From positions 158,736,731 to 158,800,730 of the forward strand of contig CM042693.1 in the NCBI GenBank assembly GCA_023614405.1: 64,000 bases of DNA. The letters are read 5' to 3'. Below the pieces are notes generated by a model. That model was not told the origin of the DNA. It saw only the letters and a program-made list of their open reading frames with translations, and did no database searches. This stretch comes from Avena insularis. Its lineage: Eukaryota; Streptophyta; Magnoliopsida; Poales; Poaceae. Shown here piece by piece: positions 45,947 to 56,584 of the stretch. A program made the position numbers and the translations under genes. Position 1 is the stretch's first letter. Every line of letters begins with the position of its first letter.

Positions 45947-46626
45947 TCAAGTATTTTCAAATGAAGAAGCATTATCATCAAATTTTTCTTTAAAAGTAGG
46001 AGCAAAAGGTAACTTATTTCTCCTCATAGGTAAGTGTTCAATACCTTTGTTGAATGGGAATTGATATTTAATGGTGCCTTCTTTCATATCAATGATGGCA
46101 CCAACAGTTCTAAGAAAAGGTCTTCCCAAAGTAATAGGACAAGAAGCATTTCATTCAACATCCAAACATAGAAATCAACAGGGACATAGGCTTTGTTAAC
46201 CATAATAATAACATCATTAACACTCCCCATAAGTTTCTTCTTAGAATTATCATTAAGGTGGACATCTAAATAGCAATCTTCCAAAGGTGGCAAATCAAGC
46301 ATTTCATAAATCTTTCTAGGCATAATAGAGACACTAGAACCAAGGTCACATAAAGCTTTGAGATCAAAATCATTCACTTGCATATTAATGATGGGTTCCC
46401 AACTATATTCTACTTTCCTAGGAATAGAAGCTTTGTGTTTCAATTTTTCTTCCTTAATTTTAATGAGAGCATGTATGATGTGTTTTGTAAAAGACATATT
46501 CATAGAACTAGTATTAGGACTTCTAGCAAGATTTTTTAGGAACATAATCAGTTCAGAAATATTGCAACCATCAAGATCAAAATAAAACTTACCATCACAG
46601 GTAGTAGACTTATTGGGTTTAGGCAT
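45947..46626 (-). pseudogene. Element G retropepsin-like protease
   Basis: The frame from 46626 has an Athila-type protease: ALCDLGSSVSIMP (active-site region D-L-G-S-S), YEMLDLPPLEDC, then the VNKAYVPVDFYV block. The end of the domain (LRTVGAIIDMKEGTIKYQFP) continues in another frame at 45947-46129, so there is a frameshift near 46110-46170. Between gag and this ORF (46627-46836) a linker is broken by frame changes. Athila-group proteases usually run on into RT, but here the element goes straight to the 3' non-coding region. Confidence 0.8.
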
Positions 46627-46836
46627 TTTTGTTGGAGGAATGGGGACTTCTTCTGGTTTGCTAGCATCAATATTGGTGGTGGTAATAGTACAAATACTAT
46701 TGTTTCTAGAAATTTCTTCTTATTTTTCCCACTTAGCATGTAATTTAGCTAACAGCCTAACATTTTCATCAATAGTAACTTGTATGGAATGAGTAGCAGC
46801 AAAGGTACTTTCCAAGGTTTCAGGTTTAGCAGCCAT

Positions 46837-47919
46837 TTATTTTTTCAAAGAGGATTGAGCTTCAGAAAAAGATGAAATATTTTTCTCAACATTCAAAAGC
46901 TTTTCCTCCACAGTCTTGTTGAAAGTAGTTTGTTTACTAATAAAGTCTTTAAGCATGACTTCAAGTTCAGAGGGAGCACTTCTATTGTTGTTGTAGGGAT
47001 TCCCATAAGTATTACCATTATTGGGAGGATAAGGCCTATAATTATTATTACAAAAATTATTCCTATAGGAATTGTTGTTGAAATTGTTATTACTAATGAA
47101 GTTCACATCAAATTTCTCTTCTTGAGAAACCAGTGAAGCTAAAGGAACATTATTTGGATCAATATGAGCTTTTCCATTAACAAGCATTGGCATGATAACA
47201 TCAATTTTATCACTCAAGGAGGAGGTTTCTTCAACATAATTAACTTTCTTACCATGTGGAGCTCTCTCAGTGTGCCATTCAGAATAATTAACCATCATAT
47301 TATCAAGAAGCTTTGTTGCAGCACCCAAAGTAATGGTCATAAAGGTACCTCCAGCAGCAGAATCCAATAAATTTCTTGAAGAGAAGTTTAACCCTGCATA
47401 AAAAGTCTGTATAATCATCCAAGCATTCAGTCCATGAGTGGGACAATTATATACCAAAGATTTCATTCTTTCCCAAGCTTGAGCAACATGTTAATTATCA
47501 ATTTGTTTAAATTTCATTATTTCACTTCTCATAGATATAATCTTAGTAGGAGGATAATATTTTCCAATAAAATAATCTTTGCATTTAATCCAAGAATCAA
47601 TACTATTACTAGGCAAGGGTAGCAACCATTCTTTAGCTTTTCCTCTCAAGGAGAAAGGAAACAATTTGAGCTTAACAATATCCCCATCTACATCCTTATA
47701 TTTTTGCATCTTACAAAGTTCAACAAATTTATTAAGGTGGGCAGCAGCATCATCAGAACTAGCACCAGAAAATTGCTCTTTCATCACAAGATTCAACAAA
47801 GAAGGCTTAATTTCATAAAAGGTAGCATCATGAGCAGGTGGAGCAATAGGTGTACTCAGGAAAACATTGTTGTTTGTGCTAGTGAAGTCACATAACTTGG
47901 TGTTCTCAGCAGAATTCAT
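46837..47919 (-). pseudogene. gag: Element G gag with one in-frame stop
   Basis: I chose the start at 47919 (MNSAENTKLCDF), 12 codons inside the open frame. The Athila-type gag domain is clear: FSGASSDDAAAHLNKFVELC, LKLFPFSLRGKAKEWLLPLP, IKCKDYFIGKYYPPTK, then AWERMKSLVYNCPTHGL and FYAGLNFSSRNLLDSAAGG. A TAA at 47491-47493 lies in the middle of the domain and the same frame resumes straight after. The C-terminal part is Asn-rich (about 47000-47120) and ends at 46837. No CCHC knuckle is seen, as is usual for this group. Confidence 0.85.
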
Positions 47920-48130
47920 TTTTGCAAAAGTGCAGCAAGCCAACAACAACAACAACTAGAGTAGGAACTATTTTTTTTGTGTTTTTGGTAAGAAAAAGCA
48001 AACCAAACGGAACTATTTTTTTGTATTTTTTGGTAAAAGTAAGCAAGCAAAACAAGTCAAAAGAAATTAATCAAAACAAAAACAAAGTAAAGAGAATGGT
48101 TGTGAAAGACTCCCCTTGTGAAGTTGTCCT

Positions 48131-48152
48131 TAACTCCCCGGCAAAGGCGCCA
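48131..48152 (-). promoter_or_regulatory. Element G primer binding site (tRNA-Asp type)
   Basis: The minus strand begins TGGCGCCTTTGCCGGGGAG, ten bases from the LTR edge. It matches the Athila-group pattern apart from one base. Confidence 0.82.
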
Positions 48153-48162
48153 AAAAATATCT

Positions 48163-49740
48163 TGATGTGGCTCAGTTGTAGAGCTTCGTTTGGATACCCC
48201 AAGAAGAATGTATGATGAGCACAACGACAAATTTTCCCTCATTTATGAAACCAAGGTTATCGAACCAGTAGGAGAAAGGAAACAACTCCAAGGTGTTTCT
48301 AGCAACTTGGAATCCTACACAACACAAACTCAAGACTTTGCCCCAACTTACAGTGAGGTTGTCAATCTCATTGGTTTGCTAAAAACAAAGGATTAAACAT
48401 ATGGTGTGGAAGGCAATGTTTGCTTGCAGAAAGTAAACAGTAACATTAGATGATGTATCAATGGTAAAGATTGGACCGGGGTCCACAGTTCACTAGAGGT
48501 GTTCTCCTTAAGATAAATAACATAACATGTTGGGTAAACAAATTACAATGGGGCAATTGACAGGACTGATCAAGGCATGACAATGCAATACTAGACATTC
48601 ATGATTCCTATGAGATTTGATTGGGCATTAAAACAATATACATAGACCGCCATCCAACTGCATCTATGACTAATAATTCATCTTCAGGTTATCATCTAAA
48701 CCCCCTCCAGTATTTAGTTGCAAGCAACAGATAACTGCATTAAGCAATGTGTGTAAAGTAAACAATACAATTGTTCTATGAACAAAAGATTGTTGTTTTA
48801 TCCCTAGTAGCAAAAACACATCTATAACCTTAGAGATTCCTGTCACTTCCCCGGATTCAATAGAGGCATGAACCCACTATCGAGCATAAATACTCCCTCT
48901 TGGAGTCACTAGCATCTACTTGGCCACGATAGCTACTAACAATGGAGAGCATGCAAGATCAGAAACAACACAGACATGATAGAATCAATAATCAATAAGA
49001 CATGATAGAATCAATAATCAATCTGACATAGTATCTCAATATCCATTGGATCCCCGCAAACACAACATGTACGATTACAAATAGATGATCTTGATCATGA
49101 ACGGAGCTCACAAGATCTAAACATGAAAGCACAAAGGAGGAGAAACAACCATCTATATACTATATGGACCCATAGTCCACATGTGAACTACTCACGCATC
49201 ATACCGGAGGCTGGCATGGTGATGACGAAGGCCTCCGGGATGATCTCTCCCCTCCGGCAGGGTGCCGGGAAGAGCTTCAGATCCTCCCCGATCTAGGGAC
49301 GATGATGGCGGCGGCTATGGACTATTTCATGGAGATCTGATCAGGTGTTTAGGGTTTTGGCATCGGGGGGCTTATATAGGCGAAGAGGCGAGGCAGGAGG
49401 GCGGCCAGGGGGCCAGACCCTGCCCTGGCACGGCCTAGGGTGGGACGCGCCTAGGGGTGCGGATGCCCTGTGGCGCCCCTTCGTCTCTCCTCTGGACTCC
49501 GTGTTCTCCTCGGTGAAATATTAACTTTGGTTGTTGTCCCATGCAATTCCGAGAAATTTCCTTACTAGCTTTTCTGAAACCAAAAACATCAGAAAACAGG
49601 CAACTGGCACTGCGACATCTTGTTAATAGGTTAGTCCTAGAAAATGTATAAAATACCTCAAAGTGTAGACAAAGCATAGCAAAGTTTATACTAAACAAGC
49701 ATGGAACATAAAAAATTATAGATACGTTTACGACGAATCA
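48163..49740 (-). repeat. Element G 5' LTR, 1578 bp
   Basis: Partner of 41716-43292. The TATA box reads CCTATATAAG on the minus strand at 49371-49380. The first bases on the minus strand are TGATTCGTCG rather than TGATACATCG or TGATACGTCG. Confidence 0.9.
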
Positions 49741-49745
49741 ATGAC

Positions 49746-50724
49746 CACACCTAGATCATATGATCACTGGTTTCTGGCAATCCTTGATAATGTGCCCCGG
49801 AAGTTTACAATTGTGACATATGAAATTCCTTCCAGTTGAATTTGCACCACAAATGAGGTTATTGTTTCTATTGAAAGGTATATTCCTGGGTTTGAACTCC
49901 AAATTGGGTTTAGTCTTACTTGCTTGGATCCTCTTAGCTTCCTTCTTCACCTTCTTCCTTATGTCCTCCTAAATATTCTTGTAATCATCCTCAAAAGTTA
50001 TGGCTGCATCTAGCAACTGCTGGAAAGTTTGCTTATTGGCAAGTCTGAGCTGCATCTTCACGAATGGATTTAAACCATGTAGAAACCGCTTCTTTCTCTT
50101 CTCCTCAGTGTTCACCTCATCCTCAGAATAACGAGATAGTTGACTGAACTCCAGGATGTACTTCATGACACTGGTATAACCTTGCTGTAGCTCCTCAAAC
50201 TCCCTATGCTTCAGCTCAATCACACTTTTCGGAACATGATATTCATGGAATCTCTGCTTGAATTCCTCCCAGGTATACTACCTTCCTGGAGGTTTCATTT
50301 CTTGCTAATTCTCCCACCAAGATTTTATAGGTCCGGTTAGAAGATGTCTTGCAAACCTTAACTTTTCCTCATCATTGCACCCTATAGTTTTCAACCTTCG
50401 CTCTATATCTGCCAACTAATCCTCTACATACATTGGTTTAGGGGCTGATGCAAAAAGTAATGGTCTGGCATTCTGAAAGTTAGAATGACTCACACCTCGA
50501 CCTTTAGGTTCTTTCTGATTTCCAGCTCGTCCCAACAATTCTTACATACACTTGTTCTGAGACTCTTGCATCATTTGCATATACTCCATGAAATTCTGCT
50601 CCATTAGTGGCATTATTGTTAGTGGTGGTATTGTTCCTTGGTTCCTGACGTCATCATTCGCATTCGCTTTTGCCTCGCGCTCCACACACTGCTTTTCAGA
50701 CTTGGTTTCGACTCCCGTATCCAT
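49746..50724 (-). pseudogene. gag: Element E gag remnant
   Basis: The likely start is at 50724 (MDTGVETKSEK). Retrotrans_gag blocks are recognisable: ELKHREFEELQQG, FSQLSRYSEDEV, RFLHGLNPFVKMQLRL. A CCHC knuckle (CHNCKLPGHIIKDC) follows near 49770-49815. In-frame stops occur at 49969-49971 and about 50542, among others. Beyond 49746 the frame is cut by Element G. Confidence 0.85.
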
Positions 50725-51578
50725 GACCCCCTAGTCCTGCAACATAAAGCAAATAATCATAATTACATCATGCACATGTGTTCTGAGCTCAACTTCATGG
50801 ACAGAACTAGTGACACAATGGAAATCAAGATCCAAATAAGAACAAAATATGCATTATACATGTTATACATTACAAACAACATAATTGGTACATTGTCATT
50901 ACAAGCCCGTACAATACAAGTACTACAAACTTATGTGAACGCTACCTCACTTATTTAAATACAACAGTCTCTCAAACACTGCAGTATGCGTTACCAACAG
51001 CTACTACTATCCTCGAGTGATCCTAATCCTCAGTAGCCACAACGCTCATTTTACATGCATGGAATCCAACCGTACTGAAGTGAAGTCCACAGTTTGTGGA
51101 ACAACTGCCCATCTAGATGGAATGTACTCAGTATCTGAAGTATCAGGACTTGAGTTATCACTCATCCTGAGTGCATTAACTCCATCCATCTCAGCTGAAA
51201 TGTCTTCAAAACCTGCTCATCACTATCACCCACCTGCATCTCCTGAGCCCCATCCCTAGAGTAATCAACAGAATACTCACATTCTGTCGCTCCCTAGGTT
51301 CTCTGCTGGGTATGATAGTCCTCAATGATCACTGGATAATGTACATTCTTTGGAGTAGAATAATGTATGGGTGACTCAAACACCCTCTCTTCAGGATCTT
51401 ACTCCTCATCCTGACCATCTACAAACATTGCATTCCTAGTACTATTAGTAGCATTGGACCTCTCACCCATCCAACTAGATTCTCCGTTATCTCTGTCAGA
51501 ACCATCTACTGACATCTGAATTCCACGAGATCGAACAGGTGATCCCATTCTCCACCCATTAGAATTCACAATCAGAAG
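50725..51578 (-). other. Element E region between orf0 and gag
   Basis: About 850 bp. The half nearer orf0 reads as acidic, Ser/Glu-rich protein-like sequence on the minus strand with stops and may be the rest of orf0. The half nearer gag shows nothing recognisable. Confidence 0.45.
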
Positions 51579-52287
51579 TTATGAATCAGTTGCCTCCTCA
51601 AAACCATGTGGTACTGGATACCTCATGTCTAAATTAGGATCATAAGTAGGTTGTGGTATCGGTGAATAAGGATATGGTGTGAAAGATGCTGGATCTAAGG
51701 GAATATCCTTAAATGTTGGGCTAACCTTACCTACTGCTACATTCTCTATTTGAGATGTCAAGTTCTCCCTCCTCTCGGGATCAGTTAAATCCTCCAGCAT
51801 ATTTCTGGTCCTCTACTATGACTTGATGTGTATTATACAAAGTCCAAACTAATAGTTGATTCTGGTCCATGAACTTGGAAGCTAATTTGGGATTCTTGTT
51901 AACTAAAGTAAGATGATCCGGTGCTGGCTCGGAGTCTATGGAATCATGAGGAATCACTGTATATGTGCTTCCTACCAACTCTTGGGATTTTTTCTCCCGA
52001 ATAGTGGCTATCGCCTCTAAAAGATCAGCATGGTAAGCTGCTAAATGACTTCAGCCTTCAACCATAGGTAAATCGTGATATACACCAAAATTACCTGCTA
52101 GATGGATGTTAACACGATATTTGGCTATCATGTGCCCATCGTAGTATGTCAAGGTACTAACTGGAATGGTGGCCGCACAACCAAAAACTCTCAAAAGCTT
52201 TCGAAGATATTCAGGTAATGTCCCCTAATAATCCTCGAGAGTCTCTTCCCTCCTTACCAAAGCCTGTTTTGGAAACTTTGGTGCCAT
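51579..52287 (-). pseudogene. Element E orf0 remnant
   Basis: The minus-strand frame starts at 52287 (MAPKFPKQALVRREE). It resembles orf0 proteins of grass chromoviruses: LPEYLRKLLRVFGC, YYDGHMIAKYRV, GSTYTVIPHDSIDSE, then LTDPERRENLTSQI and FTPYPYSPIPQP. It is broken by stops (one near 52227, another near 52050) and small shifts. This gives three orf0-bearing chromoviruses in one window, each with a different protein. This one lacks the long coiled coil seen in Element F. Confidence 0.65.
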
Positions 52288-52491
52288 CTTAACTGTATAC
52301 AAGATATTTATGATTAGTAACCATCAGTTATAATTATACATCATAATAAATAATTATCGCACTAAAAATATACAACAAAATATTCTCAATTTAATAATCA
52401 TCATACTGTTTAGAGAATTCTTTATCGTTGCTCCTAGACTCCTACAGGTAATACCCTTTCCTAGGTTTCCAACCTAAAGTCAAAGGAATTT

Positions 52492-52502
52492 CTCTGATAC
52501 CA
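52492..52502 (-). promoter_or_regulatory. Element E primer binding site (initiator tRNA-Met)
   Basis: The minus strand reads TGGTATCAGAG, two to four bases from the LTR edge (TGTGGTGACCCG on the plus strand at 52505). Confidence 0.8.
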
Positions 52503-52504
52503 GC

Positions 52505-52917
52505 TGTGGTGACCCGTCATACCACTACATGTGTAGTACACTATAGTTGTTGACATGCCACTTACAGAAAACCGTTCCGCAAATATCACATCCCTTAGAG
52601 TGGTACACCAGAAACATTGCGGGTCCAAATTATAAACATACACATATTATTATTATTACAATACCAAACGATCATTACTTCAAAGTTGTTCAAACTTACA
52701 AACCATACTTAGAAGTTTCAGTGAAAGAACGAAGATTCAAACATCAAATTATAACCTAAGCTCAGCAACTTATTATATAGAGTTTATGCTGCTCGGATTG
52801 ACTTAAGTACTATATAACTATAGGCAACTACTCAGACTCCTTGCCTTGAGCTCCGTAGCGTATCTAGTAGTCCACCCCTTCCACTCCTCTAGACAGGTCT
52901 GGTTCCTCGTAGCTGAC
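52505..52917 (-). repeat. Element E 5' LTR, at least its primer-proximal part
   Basis: Begins with TG next to the primer site. No boundary is obvious at 52917, where similarity to block P copy 1 begins, so the LTR may continue through block P. This part has no match near copy 1. Confidence 0.6.
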
Positions 52918-53702
52918 TTCTCCATCCCATTCCAAATCTCATGGTTAACGCTGATGTCATGGGTTATTAATTCCTATATGGTGTATCTTACTACACATGG
53001 AATCCTAGATTCCATGCTAATCTTATATTTATCATCACTTAGGATGATAATAGCATTTTATTTCTTTGAGAAAATAGTATTTTATTTCTCCTTATTAGAA
53101 CATATGTGATAACACGCAAGTTGGAAATACTTTGATAAAATACATGAAAGGACATGAGCAAGTGATGAACTTGCCTTGTGATTGCAAGGTAGTGAAGTTG
53201 GATGCTTGCACTCGACCTTGAGCTTCTATTTCTACAAAACACCATTATTGCTCGGTAAGGACAATATTTAAAGAAGCAATTATGCTATGCATAGTAATGT
53301 AATGCATTGGTTTATTATTTTCCTTCTTTGCGTGTCTTACCCACATTATTAAAGTTTTAAGGCTTATCTTTCAATAAAAGAAAGTTAATAGTTGATAATT
53401 CTTAAAATCTTGTAAATATTATCTTTAATATTTTTGTGGTAAAAATATAAATTTTAAGAGCTTAATATAGTTTTTATTTAATTTTAACTCTTATTAATAT
53501 TTCCTTAAAATTCCAAAAAGTAATAGATGTTTTAAATAAGATAATTTTATTTTATTTGACTAAGATACAAACTAATATTTTTCTTAGTTACCATATTGAT
53601 TTAAGATCATATAACTGACTTTTATTTATTTTTAGATATTATGATCATTTTTAGAACATTCCATAAGGAATTTATATCATTAAAATAATTAACTATTTTT
53701 TT

Positions 53703-55970
53703 AGGGTAAAACAGTAGGGTAAAGAACCCCACTGCAATTTTTATAAATCATATAAAGTTATAAATAAGTATTTACAAGTTTCAGGCCACCCCAAAAGAGG
53801 GATAACATTCTATGCAGCTATCTCCTGTCTAAATTATTGCTAATCCAATCTTTGAGGCCCTGATAATTCTTTTTAATTCTACACAGGACCCATCTTAATT
53901 CCTGAGCGACAATAGCCCTCCATTCCTCAAGGGAAGCATGCTTGTTGTTGAAAATTTTATTGTTTCTGCACATCCATATGCCCCAAGCTCCTAGGATAAT
54001 AATTTCCATTGCAAAAGGGACTTTAAGACCTTTTTTAATACTGGCCAAAGCTTTAAAAATATTGTGATCAGCCACTTGGACATGGGAATTTCAGCCCAAC
54101 AAGCTTTTGCAAAAGGACAGCCCCAAAATAAGTGTAGAATAGTTTCCTCACTAGTGCAGCCATGAAACACACATTCATATGAAGCCAGAGTAAATCGTTT
54201 CCTTTTCAGAAGGTGCCGTGTGTTTAGCCTATCAAGGAGCAAGAGACAGAAGAAGAACTTATGCTTTTGCTGACAGGAGGATTTCCACAACCAGGAAAAA
54301 TGTGGCTGAACAGGCTGATAACCAGATAATGAATAGTAAGCCTTTTGGACTGAGAAAATATTACTGCCCCAAATATAACTCCAGTTGTCTGCTTCTCCCT
54401 GCATGCCATCACTGAGTATTTGCTCAAGGCTTTGATATTCATGGTAAGCTTGCTGTGACAGAGGGAGAAAAAAGTGATCTTGCATGTTAGCTATCTGTAA
54501 AAACTCAGAGACAGATATGTGAGGGTTTTTTGCATAAGAAAGAATATGAGGAAGCTTATGCTGTAGACATCCATCATTCCACATATCAGACCAGAGAAGG
54601 GTGGATTTTCCATCACCCACCGAGCACTTTGCAATTCCTTTAAATATGTCAACCAATTTCAGATGAGCTTTCCACCAAAAAGATCCCTCCAGACTTCGAC
54701 CAGGTAGTTTACCATTGCAATAATAAGTGTTCCAGACAAGGTGAACCCATGGGATATCCTTATGGTTGTAAAATTTATCCAAATTCAAAAGAAGTGCTCA
54801 GTTTTGAACATTAAGGTGAAGCACCCCCAATCCCCCATGGTTCTTTGGTCTACAAACTTTATTCCATGCAACAAGAGCTTGACCCCTAGCTTGAACATCA
54901 GTTGTTTTCTTCCTCCACAAGCATTGTCTCATATACTTAATCAGCTGATCTTTAATAGTGACAGGAAGATCAAAACAGCTCATATAATATATGGGAAGGG
55001 AAGATAAGACATATTTAACTAACTGCAATTCCCCCCATAATTTAGAAAATCAGCAATCCCACACAATCTTCTCTCAACTCTCTGAACAATAGGCAGAAAA
55101 TGTTCCACTGCAGGCTTATTAATGCTTAAAGGCAGTCCAAGGTAGGTGAATGGCAATGAGTCAGGGAGGCATGAGAGTGTATTGGCAAAGTGCTCAAGCC
55201 TCACAGTGTCCATGTTAATTGGCATCATACTAGATTTAGAGTAATTGACTTTGAGTCTAGTGGAGAGAGCAAAAGTATGAAGGAGAGCCTTGAGGCACAA
55301 TAATTGCTCAGAGTCAGCCTTAAGGATTAATAAAGTGTCATCTGCATACTGCACAACAGGGAAATAAGGACAGAACACACCCTCAAGGGGAAGGGAGAGA
55401 AGACCGAGACTCATTGCTTTATTGAGGATGCTTTGAAGAAGGTCAGCAGCCAAGACAAACATGAGAGGAGATAGAGGATCTCCTTTTGTTACCCCTCTTC
55501 TGCAATAAAATTTCTTTCCAGGCACTCCATTTAACAGAACAGAGGAGGAAGCCGAACCAAAGATTAACTGAATCTAAGAAATCCATTTTTCACCAAAACC
55601 TTTGGCTTTGAGAATATTGATAATTGTTGAATGCTCAATTCTATCAAAAGCTTTTTCAAAGTCAAGCTTAAGAATTAAAATTTCTTCTTTGGACTTGTGG
55701 CATTGTTCAAGGAATTCAAATGCCCAACCTAAACAGTCTTGAATATACCTTTGTTTGAGAAAACCATATTGGTTCTTGTGGACAAGTTTAAGGATAATCT
55801 TTTGTAGTCTGTTAGCCAGAATTTTGGTAATAATCTTGAGGACACTGTTTAGCAGAGAAATAGGGCTAAAATCAGCAGGTGTCAAGGGAGCTTCAATTTT
55901 TGGAATGAGGGTGATAAAAGAGGCATTAATGCTTTCCAAGGAAGGCATTATGAGGAATATAATCTACCTC
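53703..55970 (-). mobile_element. Element H: 5'-truncated L1-type LINE
   Basis: Minus-strand insertion holding RT and C-terminal ORF2 parts but no endonuclease. The 3' UTR is 53703-53817. Only a short A tail (T run at 53694-53702) is seen. The flanks repeat about 137 bp of block P (53565-53702 and 55971-56107, roughly 94% alike by eye), far longer than usual LINE duplications. Bases 55949-55970 may be LINE or filler sequence. Confidence 0.88.
53818..55948 (-). pseudogene. Element H ORF2: reverse transcriptase and C-terminal zinc-binding region
   Basis: RT blocks in order: [48 protein letters not shown] (motif A) in 55574-55948; RRGVTKGDPLSPLMFVLAAD (motif B) and VVQYADDTLLIL (catalytic motif C) in 55019-55525; LVKYVLSSLPIYYMSCF and GGLGVLHL in 54798-55028. 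The zf-RVT-like domain with CVFHGCTSEETILHLFWGC lies in 53991-54788. The C-terminal end is 53818-54075. Lesions: in-frame stop at 55574-55576, and frame changes near 55025, 54790 and 54070. It is 5' truncated before the endonuclease. It is typical of grass L1-clade LINEs. Confidence 0.9.
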
Positions 55971-56584
55971 ATACAAACTAATATTTTTCTTAGTTACCAT
56001 ATTCATTTAAGATCATAAAAGTGAATTTTATTCATTTTTAGATATTATGATCATTTTTAGAACATTCCATAAGGAATTTATATGATTAAAATAATTAATT
56101 ATTTTTTATTATCATAAAATACAATCTGTTATATTTATTAGGTAGATTATATTTTTATGAACACATGTATTTTTATTTATTTTCCTAGAACTTAATTTGT
56201 TTTGAGGGTATTTTAGTCTTTTTAATAGATAGATTTGGGGTTCATTTTCTTTAAATTTGGACCTGGACCATTGGGTTGGCCCAACCCGACCCGGCCCAAC
56301 TGGGATGGGTTAAACCCACCCAACACACCACTGGACCGACTTTCCGGCCCAGTTCTGTCCTCTCTCTCTCGCTCGACTTCACCCTCTCGTCTCTCGCTTA
56401 GGTGACTGTGAGTCGCCCCGTCGTTGCCGCTTGATTCTGGCCGTCCTTGACCTTTCCGATTTCCGCCGCAGTGCAGGGTGATTATGTCGTCGATCCTATG
56501 TTGTTCGATCCTCTTTGATTCGCCGCTCGCGCTTCCTACTGGCCATGTCACCACCTCATTGGCGCCTATGGTTTGGACCCCGCT

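Larger units (their letters stand above)
41716..49740 (-). mobile_element. Element G: complete Athila-type element with gag and protease only, 8.0 kb
   Basis: LTRs 41716-43292 and 48163-49740 (TGA start, TCA end on the plus strand), flanked by the perfect duplication ATGAC (41711-41715 and 49741-49745). Minus-strand order: 5' LTR, tRNA-Asp-type PBS (48131-48152), leader, gag (46837-47919), protease (45947-46626), about 2.65 kb of non-coding sequence, purine tract (43293-43307), 3' LTR. No RT, RNase H or integrase remnant is visible, so it must depend on enzymes supplied in trans. It sits in Element E, 41 bp from the Element F insertion counting both target copies. Confidence 0.92.
26205..52917 (-). 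mobile_element. Element E: old chromovirus hosting Elements F and G
   Basis: Read on the minus strand and skipping insertions: LTR start of unknown extent at 52505 and rightwards, PBS 52492-52502, orf0 remnant 51579-52287, gag 49746-50724, a linker at 41680-41710, protease and pol 26205-29654, ending in the chromodomain where Element D cuts it. Removing F (with one TSD copy) and G (with one TSD copy) rejoins the gag-protease linker. Every gene carries stops or frameshifts, so it is older than its guests. Its 3' LTR is missing or represented by block P copy 1. Confidence 0.8.

Noticed and set aside
52646..52660. Short ATT microsatellite
   Set aside because: Only about five units, within Element E's LTR; too short to be notable.
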